A stretch of 64,000 nucleotides of DNA, taken from NCBI RefSeq assembly GCF_019393635.1, contig NC_057864.1, forward strand, positions 441,872,322 to 441,936,321. The letters are read 5' to 3'. This DNA comes from Dromiciops gliroides. Taxonomy: Eukaryota; Chordata; Mammalia; Microbiotheria; Microbiotheriidae. The notes under the pieces were generated by a model. It did not search any database, was not told where the DNA came from, and saw only the letters and a program-made list of their open reading frames with translations. Shown one piece after another: positions 26,151 to 35,385 of the stretch. The position numbers and the translations under genes were made by a program. Every line of letters starts with the position of its first letter. The stretch's first letter is position 1.

Positions 26151-26258
26151 CACCTCTTACCTTTTTAAAAAATTTATTTTTAAATTTATTTATTTATTTT
26201 TTACCTCTTACCTTTATACCTGTTACTTTGTGTGCAGTATCTGTAATTTCATTATTAT

Positions 26259-26402
26259 TTTTTTTTTCAGGGCAATGAGGGTTAAGTGACTTGCCCAGGG
26301 TCACACAGCTAGTTAAGTGTCAAGTGTCTGAGGCTGGATTTGAACTCAGGTCCCTCCTGAATCAAGGCCAGTGCTTTATCCATTGCGCCACCTAGCTGCC
26401 CC
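26259..26402 (-). mobile_element. Marsupial SINE, antisense, with clear target-site duplication
   Basis: CTGTAATTTCATTATTA is present on both sides. Confidence 0.95.
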
Positions 26403-26995
26403 TGTAATTTCATTATTATAAGGAACTCCTAGTGAGAAACTCTGTACCAAAGCAGACACACATTCCTCTTGCAACTTAAAGCCTTAGATTTTCCTATGAC
26501 CACAAGAGGTCAAGAGATTTGTCCAGGGAAGCGAAGACAGTATTATGTTCAAGAGGACACATAATGAAATGAGGTGGTCCCGACAGAGACCGGCCTCTTT
26601 TTCAGGCTCATCTATCCCTATGAATATATCTCTTTCTCCTTTCCTTTCTAATTATGCTTTGCTTAATAAATATTAAAATTAATTTGAACTCCTTGAAGAA
26701 GGGAAAAATGGCATTTTTAAAAGCCCCTGGGGAAAGGGTACAGGGAATCAAGAAATGACTGTTTTAGAGAGGGCAAAATCATACTTTGTGAATCAGCAGA
26801 GCACTAGGACTGCTGTTCTTGCTTATGTGGAATTGTACTAACTTCCTAGTGACTTGGTTTCACTTTGGGGTATATATGGGGTTCCTCCTTGGGCCTCCCA
26901 AGTAATCCCTTTCTATCAAATAGCCCTTCAAATACTTGAAAACAGTCTGTTTTCATATCTCCCCACCCTTTGCCCAGGCGAAAGGGGAAGGGACT

Positions 26996-27175
26996 AAGCA
27001 TTTAGTTTCAAAGCCCACCTCAGAAACCAGACTGTGTGACTCTGGGCAAGTCACTTAACCTCTGTTCTGCCTCAGTTTCTTCACGTGTAAAATGGGGATT
27101 GTAGTAGTCCCTCCCAGGGTTGTTGCGAGGAGGATCAAATGAGATAATTGTAAAGTGCTTGGCACATAGTAGGCA
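26996..27175 (+). repeat. MIR/CORE-SINE
   Basis: Contains GACTCTGGGCAAGTCACTTA, TTCTTCACGTGTAAAATGGG and TGTAAAGTGCTTGGCACATA, which is the MIR order. Confidence 0.8.
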
Positions 27176-27548
27176 TTTTCCCTTTTGCCCAGGCAAGGGG
27201 TGGCAGATTTGATAATGTCCAAGTATTTGAAGGACTGTTAGGTAGAAGGGGGATTAGAGCTTCTTCTTAATCCCCAAGGGCAGGACTAGGACTGTGAACT
27301 AGGGTCACACACCTAGTGTCTGAGATGGTTGGACATGAACTCAGGGTCTTTCTGCCTCTAGGGTCCAGCACTCTTATCCACTGCCTCAAATGTATATACA
27401 TAGTTAAACAATATATATTTATTCACACAATGTGCAACATAGCTGTCTATATCTATCGAGTTATAACTTGGAGAGTTACATTATAATTACCACAGAAGAA
27501 GGAGCTGCTCCCTCTTTCTGGTCCTAGATGGACAGAAAATACCAGCCA

Positions 27549-27895
27549 CAGATTTGGAATTATGGAAAGAACATCAGCTTTGGACTCACAGGACCAGGAT
27601 TCAAATCCTACTGCTGACCCTTACACTGTCCTGCCATCTTGGACAAGTTCATACTTTAGTCAATGTTAAATACCTACTATGTGCCAGGCACTGTGTTAAG
27701 TGCTGGGGCTACCAAAAGAGAATGGTCTCTGCCCCAAGGAGCTAACCATACCTTACTTTACCTCTCTGGAACTCAGTTTCCATATCTGTAAAATAAGGGA
27801 ACTACATAGCCTCTGTTTTCCCTTCCAGTTTCAGGGTTCTGTGATCGTATGCTCTTTGGGGGGCCTCCTCAACCCTAAGATTCTATCTATGATTC
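27549..27895 (+). repeat. CORE-SINE split by an antisense LINE-2 tail
   Basis: CORE-SINE halves (CAGGACCAGGATTCAAATCC on the left, CAGTTTCCATATCTGTAAAA on the right) are separated at about 27655-27760 by an L2 tail (TACCTACTATGTGCCAGGCA). The tail of the SINE ends near CTATGATTCTATTTCC. Confidence 0.7.
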
Positions 27896-27905
27896 TATTT
27901 CCCAG

Positions 27906-27978
27906 TCAGCCCAAGTGTGGCCGCAAGACCAAGTATTTGGCACGAGGTGGCGCCAATGAGCTGCAGAAGACATGTCTG
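27906..27978 (+). other. Exon-like island upstream of OLFML3 (unassigned)
   Basis: Acceptor-like TATTTCCCAG is followed by an open frame (PKCGRKTKYLARGGANELQK, then TCL) and a good donor CTG|GTAAGA. It lies just right of a repeat and 600 bp before the OLFML3 start. A strong pyrimidine-rich acceptor (CCCCTTCCAG) stands at 28575, 23 bp before the ATG, so a spliced 5'UTR exon is possible. Its frame does not join OLFML3. I do not recognise the peptide. Confidence 0.3.
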
Positions 27979-28469
27979 GTAAGAACCTGTCCACCCACCC
28001 TCCCCCCATCTTCCTCCCATCTACCAACCAGTTTTCTCCCTTCTCCTCCCCCACCCACCAGAGCTCCGCCAGCCTACTCTTCTGAGCTGGGCCAAGAAAC
28101 CCTGCCTCCTATTGTAGGGAGAAGAAGAAAGATGGAAGGAGAGTCAGAGTTTCTTACAAGGATCAGTTTTAGAACCACAAGTTCAAACCACAGGGATGAC
28201 TTTGCAAGGGTTTCCCACGTCCAGCCTCCCTTCCCCATCTTACTCCCCCTGGCCACTACTGGACAGAGGGGCTAGCTTGCCCTTTCCCTATCTCATTCTT
28301 GGGGAGCCTTCAGCCTGGGAGGGAGGTAGTCGGGCATCTGGCCACCCTGTAATGGGACCATCTGTATTTGATCAGCTTGAGAAGGAGGAGGGGGTTAAGG
28401 GGGAGGAAGCAGTGAAAGCATTCCAGAGTGGTGAGAGAGACCCAGAGACCTAGAAAAAACACAGCACCG

Positions 28470-28484
28470 CCCCCCCCCCCCCCC
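28470..28484. repeat. Poly-C tract (15 C)
   Basis: Directly visible, about 115 bp upstream of the OLFML3 start codon. Confidence 0.95.
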
Positions 28485-28598
28485 ACTCCCGGCCCCAGAC
28501 TCCCCCCCGCCTCCCAGGCTAACCCAAGGGTTGAGCCTAAGACGCAGGCTATACACTCCTTCTTTCCCCTTCCAGCCCCACACTGAAGCTGGCCTGCC

Positions 28599-28715
28599 AT
28601 GGGGCCCCACACGCCTCTCCTCGTCTTGCTTCTCCTGTCCCTTTCCAAGCCCCTACAAGGGCAGCAGCAGCACCACCTTGTGGAGTACATGGAGCGTCGG
28701 TTGTCTGCCCTGGAG
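28599..28715 (+). CDS. OLFML3: OLFML3 exon 1: signal peptide and start of coiled coil
   Basis: The exon is 117 nt, 39 codons. ATG at 28599 in GCCATGG, a strong Kozak context. It encodes MGPHTPLLVLLLLSLSKPLQ, a typical hydrophobic signal peptide with likely cleavage around LQGQ. QQQHHLVEYMERRLSALE follows and starts the coiled coil. The donor is GAG|GTGAGG. Frame intact. Confidence 0.96.
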
Positions 28716-29416
28716 GTGAGGGTCCCCCATTCCCACCCCCTTTGCCACAAGCCCCCACACCCCTCTCTGCCAGCTCGGGATCTTTGTCGGGCCCCAGCTC
28801 GCTCCCTCACTCAGAGGCATCCTGCTGTGGAGGGTTGAGAGATGTGGGAGGAACCTCCTGAGAGACTCCCTGGACTCCACCGTTAAGGTGCTCTGTGTAC
28901 TTGTGGCATCCACTGCCCGGCTCTGGCCTTCTGTTTTCCCATCTGTAAGATAAGAAAGCTGGTCTAAATGATTTCTAAGGCCCATTCCTTGACTGTGAAA
29001 TTCCAAGCTGAGCTCTAGGTATCCTTAATAGTGATGTCATTTCCCTAGCACCCTTCTTTAATTGACCTGGGCTTAGAAAGAGAGGATGATGGGTGGCAGG
29101 GCTAAGGCCTGTGAGATAGGGACCATCCCAGCAGCTGCCGCCTGCTTCTGCTGAAACTAGAACTTCCAGGGATATGGGAACCAGGGTGGAAATAACACTG
29201 GAAGCCCAAGCTTTGAGGCCCATTCTAGCATGAGAAGTCTATGACTCTATGATCTGGCTCACAGCTTCCACTCTTTCGGTTTCCAATGGTCGGCGCTTTG
29301 AGTCATCTGCTTCCTAAGGGGGTTTGAAGGGTTAGTGAGGCTTGCTTAGACCGTGCACCCCTTCCTTTGTCTGCCTCTTCCCTTTGCTTCTTCCTACCCT
29401 TCACCCCTTATCTCAG
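28716..29416 (+). other. OLFML3 intron 1
   Basis: A CORE-SINE-like remnant lies at about 28916-29010 (TTCTGTTTTCCCATCTGTAA). Nothing else is recognisable. Confidence 0.6.
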
Positions 29417-29704
29417 AGGCGACTGGCCCAGTGCCAGGATCAGAGCAGCCGATCATGCTGCTGAACTTCGGGACTTCAAGAACAAAATGTTACCTCTGCT
29501 GGAGGCAGCAGAAAGGAGCGGGAACCCCTCAGGTCTGAGGGCGGACAACATTGCAGGCAGGGGTAGACCGGCTGGATGCGGGAGGTGGACTATCTAGAAA
29601 CCCAGAATCCTGCCCCACCCTTTATCGAGGTGGATGAGAAGGCAACAGGAGGACCCGGGACCAAGGCTAAAGGCAGAAGGATGAGAAGTATGATCTTCTG
29701 ACAG
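29417..29704 (+). CDS. OLFML3: OLFML3 exon 2: coiled-coil region, frame broken by six indels
   Basis: The acceptor is TTATCTCAG and the donor ACAG|GTTAGG. It encodes RRLAQCQDQSSR, then after one extra T at 29453 HAAELRDFKNKMLPLLEAAE, then the stretches VDRLDREVDYLETQNPAPP and EVDEKATGGPGTK. Further indels are a missing A near 29513, extra bases near 29540, 29561 and 29578, and a missing A near 29680. The net shift is +2 (288 nt against 286 expected). The protein is recognisable across the whole exon in shifting frames, and splice sites are intact. Confidence 0.9.
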
Positions 29705-29983
29705 GTTAGGAAAAAAGCAGACCGACCCATTACCCCTTCCAGCCCATCCTCTCTCTGTGTGTCTAGGGTGGCTCCACTTCCTCAGTGCTAGCTGGGGTAA
29801 ATGCCTGTGATGCATCCCTGGGGGCTTCTAGGGACTTGGGACACTGTGGATCCCTTCTCTTTCCCATACTAGAAAAGGATAGGTCATTCCACAGGCCACT
29901 GGACAGATTGTTCACAGCTGTCACAGAGTGGTCCACCTTGAGAGATGTGAGGCATAGCCCATAACCCTTCTTCTCTTCACCAG

Positions 29984-30805
29984 AATGTAGTCACACAATC
30001 TCCCAGGTGAGATCCATGAAGATCTTGAAACGTTTTTGGAAGCCCAGCAGGAATGTGGACTAAGGACCCACTGGGGCCGTCAGAGAAGATCTTTGTGCTT
30101 GATGGGACACAAAATGATACAGCTTACGTCTTCCCACGCTTGCGTGACTTCACCCTCTCAACAGCTGCCCGCAAAGCTTCTCGTGTCCGGCTCCCCTTCC
30201 CCTGGGTGGGCACTGGGCAACTGGTATATGGAGGATTCCTGTATTATGCCCGAAGGCCCCCAGGAGGACCAGGTGGAGGTGAGGATCGAGGAGACATGTT
30301 GCAGCTCATCAAATTCCATTTAGCAAACCGGACCGTGGTAGACAGTTCTGTGTTCCCTGCTGAAGGGCTGATCCCTCCCTACGGACTCTCTAAGGACACG
30401 TACATTGACCTGGCAGCAGATGAGGAGGGGCTATGGGCTGTCTATGCCACCCAGGAGGATGATAGGCACTTGTGCCTGGCCAAACTGGATCCCCAGACAC
30501 TAGACACAGAGCAGCAGTGGGACACCCCCTGCCCACGGGAAAATGCAGAGGCTGCCTTTGTCATCTGCGGGGCCCTTTATGTTGTCTATAATACCCGCCC
30601 TGCCAGCCGTGCCCGAGTCCAGTGTTCCTTTGATGCCAGTGGCACTCTAACTCCAGAGCAGGCGGCACACCCTTACTTCCCCCGTCGTTACGGAGCCCAC
30701 GCCAGCCTCCGATACAACCCTCGAGAGCGCCAACTCTATGCTTGGGATGATGGCTACCAGATTGTCTACAAGTTAGAAATGAAGAAGAAGGAAGAAGAAG
30801 TCTGA
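29984..30805 (+). CDS. OLFML3: OLFML3 exon 3: olfactomedin domain and stop
   Basis: The exon follows CTTCACCAG. It encodes CSHTISQVRSMKILKRF, then one extra T in a T5 run at 30033-30037 breaks the frame. From GSPAGMWTKDPLG onward the frame is open to TGA at 30803-30805. Olfactomedin-domain landmarks are VFPRLRDFTL, PWVGTGQLVYGGFLYYARRP, an N-glycosylation sequon NRT (about 30326), YIDLAADEEGLWAVYAT, RHLCLAKLD, NAEAAFVICGALYVVYNTRP and the end LYAWDDGYQIVYKLEMKKKE. An ORF caller would start at the internal Met at 30053, which is not the true start. Confidence 0.95.
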
Positions 30806-31345
30806 GAGGATCCCACCTCCCATTAACTTTGTCTCACTCCGTTTCCTGTTCCTCAATCTCCAGATTCTTCAAATTTGGGTAAATGCTAGTTGAATTCTCG
30901 TATTTCATGCTTCTTGGGACCAAAACACTCACAGCCCTTGGTTTGATGTGGAACACAAGACTCCAAAGCCTTGAATGTTCCAGAAGGACAAAAATCCCAA
31001 ACCTGGTAGTCATCTAACTTGCGTTCCCTGCCCCATATCTTCAAATTTCAAGCCAGTCTAGGAAGAATCAGGCCCAGACAACTCTGGACCTGAGTGGTGG
31101 GAGTAGAAAAGGGACGGAGAGAGTGGGACAGGCCAAAGACCATAGTGGGTAGGGAGAAGCAAGCCCAGGGCTTCATGCTCTTGGGAGTGGGAAGGTTCAA
31201 GGTACAAAACCCCATAATTCTATTACATCCCCCTACCTTCCTTTCTCCTTGCCACCTTCACCTCACCTCTACCCGAGAACTGAAATTCTCTTAACGTTGT
31301 TTTATATTGCAGTATTTTCATTAAATGGGAAAAACCCCCCAAACA
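30806..31345 (+). other. OLFML3: OLFML3 3' untranslated region
   Basis: About 540 bp from the stop to just after the ATTAAA at 31320. No repeat is seen in it. Confidence 0.65.
31320..31325 (+). terminator. OLFML3: Poly(A) signal ATTAAA, likely OLFML3
   Basis: The common variant hexamer lies 515 bp after the stop, in a T-rich setting (GTTTTATATTGCAGTATTTT just before it). I see no AATAAA in the same interval. Confidence 0.55.
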
Positions 31346-31654
31346 TGGCTTGGTCTTCTATGTCTCTGTACAGGAGGAATTTGGGGAAGGGTCTGGCTCC
31401 TCAAGCCAACTTTCCTCCCTTATCTTTCATTCCTACTCCCCACCCCCAACTCTCTTTCTATTTGCCATTCTACTCTTAGCATTCACCTTCAGAACTGTTA
31501 CTAGACCCCAGCTGGATTTGTTCTGCCAGGGCTAACCCTTTACTGACTTGGCTTACCCTTCTTGACCTTGCATCCCCCTTCCCACATCTCTACCCCAGGG
31601 GGACTTTGGTTGGATGTATCTTCTTGTCCCTTTGGGGGTGCTTTTAAGGTCTGA

Positions 31655-31758
31655 TTTTTTTTTCTTTTCTTTATTTCTTTTTTTTTTTTTTTGCAGGGCA
31701 AAATGAGGGTTAAGTGACTTGCCCAGGGTCACACAGCTAATGTCAAGTGTCTGAGTCT
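31655..31758 (-). mobile_element. Marsupial SINE, antisense, truncated, with target-site duplication
   Basis: Only the 3' half is present, from the T-rich tail to GTCAAGTGTCTGAGTCTG. TTAAGGTCTGATTTT flanks both sides, so it was inserted short rather than deleted later. Confidence 0.85.
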
Positions 31759-32815
31759 GTTAAGGTCTGATTTTCAAGGACCATGGCTTAGGGATGCAGT
31801 CAGTTATCTCCCTACCTCCTCTGCCCTCTTAGAAAATCATTTGAATCCTGGTGATAGAGAGAGAATTGACTAAAGTAACCAGGTTTTAATTCTCAGATGC
31901 CTTGATCCTTAATTCTTATCCATAATGCCCACTGTGTCGTTGGCCAGGCAAGGGTCATGAAAAAGCCAGAGCCCTGAATGCATACTGTCCACATGCAGAA
32001 TGGATGAAATTCAAACATAGCTGACCCCTAAGAATCACACCAAACACTCCTAGAACTGGCTGAAGCTCTTGACCCCTCCTCCTTGCCCAGGCCCTGGCTC
32101 TGCCCAACCTCCTGGTTGCACAATTGTTTCTGGTCTAAACTGATCTGGTTTTCCTGTTGCCGCAGCGTCTCTGCAGCTCAGTTGAGGGGGCGGGGCAATG
32201 GCTATATCCTGGATGGCGAAGCTGCAAAGCCCCCCAGTGATATCCCGCCCCCCTTCCCATTGCTTCTCTCGCCCCATCCCCCACTGGAGCTTGGTGCCTA
32301 GCACTAAGACTGGCTTGGAGGGCCTGTGGCTTTAACCTTCTGCTGCTTAGTAGTCCCATCTCTGACTTTGATTTACCAAAGAGGGTGATGTCAACTGGCT
32401 GACCCACCCACCCCTGGTTCTCAATAGGGAATCTGGAGGAGGTGGATTGCAATCTGTGGGAAAGGATGGTGATAATCCCTCTGTTTCAGGTCTACAGTCT
32501 GAGAGCTGCTATTCCTTCTAGTACAGAGGACAAGATCCTAGGCAAACACCCTCTCACCCCCCAGTACTTCCTTTTTGCTCAGAGGAGGAAAGGAGAGTCT
32601 ACATGTTTCAGCTGGTCAGTTCTGGGATAAGGGGCAGGTTTGGACATTGTTGGTTGGAGAGGTGTTACTTCTCCAGACCAGGGGCAGCCTTGGGTAGAGG
32701 GGAAGCTTGGTTGCTAGACAGCTTGGATAGGAAAAACAGGTGGAGGGAGGGTCTCTTGTGTCTCTATAGAAGGAGATCCCAGATTTCTTCCTTCTTGTCC
32801 TCTATTGCCCCCCCC

Positions 32816-32880
32816 AATATATATATATACACATATACATATATATACATATACATACATACACACACATATATATACAT

Positions 32881-32945
<65 letters not shown>

Positions 32946-32946
32946 C
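32816..32946. repeat. Compound (TA)/(CA)/(CATA) microsatellite
   Basis: About 130 bp of alternating purine-pyrimidine sequence. It produces Tyr/Ile/His/Thr-rich spurious ORFs in both strands. Confidence 0.95.
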
Positions 32947-33004
32947 CTCTCTTTCTATATACTATTCTGCTCTTGCCCTTTGCCCTAGAATTATTATTAT
33001 TATT

Positions 33005-33139
33005 TTGGTGAGGCAATTGGGGTTAAGTGACTTACCCAGGGTTACACAACTAGTGTTAAGTGTGTGAAGCCAGATTTGAACTCAGGTCCTCCTGACTCCA
33101 AAGCTGGTGTTCTATTCACTGTGCCACCTAGCTGCCCCT
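33005..33139 (-). mobile_element. Marsupial SINE, antisense
   Basis: Ends GCCACCTAGCTGCCCC. Flanked by CCCTAGAATT duplications. Confidence 0.93.
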
Positions 33140-34213
33140 CACCCTAGAATTCTTACTAGGACCTCAGTACACCCCCTGGATCACTTCTTGGCCACAAATG
33201 CCAGCACCTATGTTCCTCCTGGGAAGGGAGTAGATTAGGAGCCTTCTGGCAATAAGGGCTAGTTTGCTCCAAACCATGTTTAGAAAAGGAAGAGGGTTAT
33301 CATTGCACCTGGGTGCCCTAGGACAATTGGTAGACTGGGAAATGGTCCCCTTGACCCTGATCCAATCCCTCTCTTCTCCCCTCACCCTCTACCCACTAAA
33401 TTTACCCCAGTGTCAAGCAAGTTTGGCTTTGATTTAGGGCCACTGTAGGGAAGAGGAAATAATCTGAAATTAGGACAAAGGAAGTATTCTGCCTTTGATC
33501 CTCTCCCCACCCCCAACACACACACTCACACAATGTAAGGGCCCTCTTTTTGCTCCACTGATAGGGCTTGCAAATCAGAGCCCATCCTCTTCTTACTTTT
33601 CATGGCTCTCAATTTCAAATCCCTAGAAATCAGGTTAAGCCCAGGGCCAGGATTCCCTGGAATCAGGGCATTTGACTTGAGCCAAATCAGTTGCTTTGGC
33701 TGGAAGAGTCTCTTCTATCAATGCAGTGAGTCCTGTGAGTGAGGAGCGGCGTGCCCCACCTCCCCAGGATGGGGTGGATCAGACAGGCCCATCTCCGCCT
33801 TTTGTCTCTTTCCCTTTCTTCTCCCCTCAGTCGTAGCTGCTCCTGACGTAGGTTGGAGGGGAAGGGGAGAATAATGACTTACAAAGGCTCTATTGTAGGG
33901 AGCCTGAGACGGGTGGGGGCTCTTCTCCCCTTCAATTCTCTCTTAATGTGGGGCTGGCAACAATAATCACTGCCTGTCAGCCCACAGAGGTGTCTGCCCA
34001 CGGAACATCTGGCGCAGTTTGTGCAGCACCCACGGGGATGGGCTGGGGGGTGGGGTCTCACTGGGGACAATGGGGAAGAGTGTCCAGAAGGTGTTGAGAG
34101 ATGGCATGTGTGCCCATGGCATAGATAAGCCACCTCTTCTGAGCACCATTGCCTTGTCTTCACGATTTCATCTATGCATTTACATAGTTTTCGGGGTGTT
34201 TGTGTAAATGCAT

Positions 34214-34215
<2 letters not shown>

Positions 34216-34252
<37 letters not shown>
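34216..34252. repeat. (GT)n microsatellite within a TG-rich region
   Basis: Surrounded to about 34550 by imperfect TG-rich sequence (GTGTCTG, GAATATG units). Confidence 0.9.
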
Positions 34253-34254
<2 letters not shown>

Positions 34255-34561
34255 AGAGTGTGTGTGTGTCCCTGTCCTGGTGTGACTGTCCCTGAATATG
34301 CATATGTGTCTGAATATGCCTATGAATATGAATGTGTCTGTGTCCTGGAGAGACTGGCACTCTGTGTGAATTTGTATGTGCATCTGTGTCTTCCTGTCCT
34401 GGACTTGCCATCACTGTGTATGCTTGTGTGCAGGTGAGTGTGTGTTGGTGTGACTGTCACTCTTTGAGTTTGCATACGTCTGTGTGTTTCCCTGACCTAG
34501 TATGAATATCATTCTGCATGTGTGTATACTATACATGTATATATGCACACATGTTGTGTGT

Positions 34562-34660
34562 CTTTCAGACTGTGGGCTCCCTAGAAAGAAGGGACTCTGT
34601 CTCTGGAGATATTTTTGTATTGTATGTAGCCCCATGCTATGTAAGAGAATATTCAGTAAT
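34562..34660 (+). mobile_element. LINE-2 3' end
   Basis: Resembles the L2 tail in sense orientation: ACTGTGGGCTCCCTAGAAAG, then GGGACTCTGTCTCTGGAGAT. Confidence 0.55.
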
Positions 34661-34691
34661 GGTTTTTTAATGATGATGATCATGGAATGAA

Positions 34692-35050
34692 AATAATAAC
34701 AGCTAACATTTATATAGTCCTTTAAGGTTTACAAAGCACTTTACATTTCATTGGAGACTCAAAATAACTGTGAAATACATTCTATTTATCATCTCATTTT
34801 GCAGATGAGAAAAACTGAGGCAAAAAGAGGCTAAGAGGGGCAGCTAGGTGGCGCAGTGGATAAAGCACTGGCCCTGGATTCAGGAGTACCTGAGTTCAAA
34901 TCTGGCCTCAGACACTTGACATTTACTAGCTGTGTGACCCTGAGCAAGTCATTTAACCCCCATTGCCCTGCAAAAAACCCCAAAAAACCAAAACCAAAAC
35001 CAAAAAAGAGGTTAAGAGATTTGCCCTGGGTTATATAGCTAGTAAATATG
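34692..35050 (-). repeat. CORE-SINE (MIR-like), antisense, split by a younger SINE
   Basis: TTTACAAAGCACTTTACATT and TTTTGCAGATGAGAAAAACT belong to a reverse MIR. It resumes after the SINE as TTAAGAGATTTGCCCTGGGT. Confidence 0.75.
34837..34985 (+). mobile_element. Marsupial SINE nested in a CORE-SINE
   Basis: Full length. AAAAAGAGGCTAAGAG before and AAAAAAGAGGTTAAGAG after are the target-site copies. Confidence 0.95.
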
Positions 35051-35108
35051 ATAAATATGTATATATGTGTGTGAGTGTCTGTACACACACGTATGCATAT
35101 GTACGTAT

Positions 35109-35385
35109 AAGGGGCAGTTAGTGGGGTAATGCACAGAATACTAAGCCTAGAGTCAGGAAGACTTGTGTTCAAATCTGGTCTCAGACACTTTTTAGGTGTG
35201 CAACCCAGGACAAGGTACTTAACCTTTGTTTGCCTCAGTTTCCTCATCTGTAAAATGGGGATAACAATGGTACCTACTTTTCAGGTCTGTTGTGAGAAAC
35301 AGATGAGATAATAATTGTAAAGTGCTTAGTATAGTACCAGACACATAGGAGGCACTAAATAACTGTTAGCTATCTCATTATCATG
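35109..35385 (+). repeat. CORE-SINE with tRNA-like head
   Basis: Head GGGGCAGTTAGTGGGGTAAT, then TGTTCAAATCTGGTCTCAGA, then a MIR-like CORE and 3' part (TTTCCTCATCTGTAAAATGG, TTGTAAAGTGCTTAGTATAG). This is a marsupial CORE-SINE; the exact family is not assigned. Confidence 0.75.

Larger units (their letters stand above)
22736..28598. other. HIPK1-OLFML3 intergenic region
   Basis: About 5.9 kb, mostly repeats: four antisense SINEs, an antisense LINE-2 (23495-24450), a LINE-2 tail (25820-25960) and several CORE-SINEs. The non-repeat remainder is small. It includes an exon-like island at 27906-27978 and the presumed OLFML3 promoter just before 28576. I see no clear TATA box or CpG island. Confidence 0.65.
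28599..30805 (+). other. OLFML3: OLFML3 gene (olfactomedin-like 3), three coding exons
   Basis: This is a secreted glycoprotein of the olfactomedin family that acts in the extracellular matrix. Family knowledge links it to BMP1/tolloid scaffolding in dorsoventral patterning and to TGF-beta/BMP signalling and angiogenesis. Coding exons are 28599-28715, 29417-29704 and 29984-30805. They encode an N-terminal signal peptide, a coiled coil from about residue 25 to 100 and a C-terminal olfactomedin domain of about 265 residues. With seven single-base indels corrected, the length is 407 residues against 406 in human; the extra one is a Gln in the QGQQQHH stretch. Position and strand after HIPK1 match human. 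Confidence 0.97.

Noticed and set aside
28310..28810. Minus-strand ORF of 166 codons over OLFML3 exon 1
   Set aside because: It is Arg/Gly/Cys-rich, antisense to the signal-peptide exon and includes the translation of a poly-C run. It has no recognisable domain.
30053..30805. A separate 250-residue gene starting MWTKDPLG
   Set aside because: It is the OLFML3 olfactomedin domain; the upstream frame is broken by a single extra T at 30033-30037.
32603..33067. ORF of 154 codons rich in Tyr, Ile and Thr
   Set aside because: It is driven by the TA/CA microsatellite and the adjoining SINE, with no splice or start context.
34837..34985. tRNA gene suggested by A/B-box-like sequence
   Set aside because: The B-box-like GAGTTCAAATC belongs to the tRNA-derived SINE head. 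No cloverleaf with an anticodon arm is evident, and the same sequence recurs more than 30 times.
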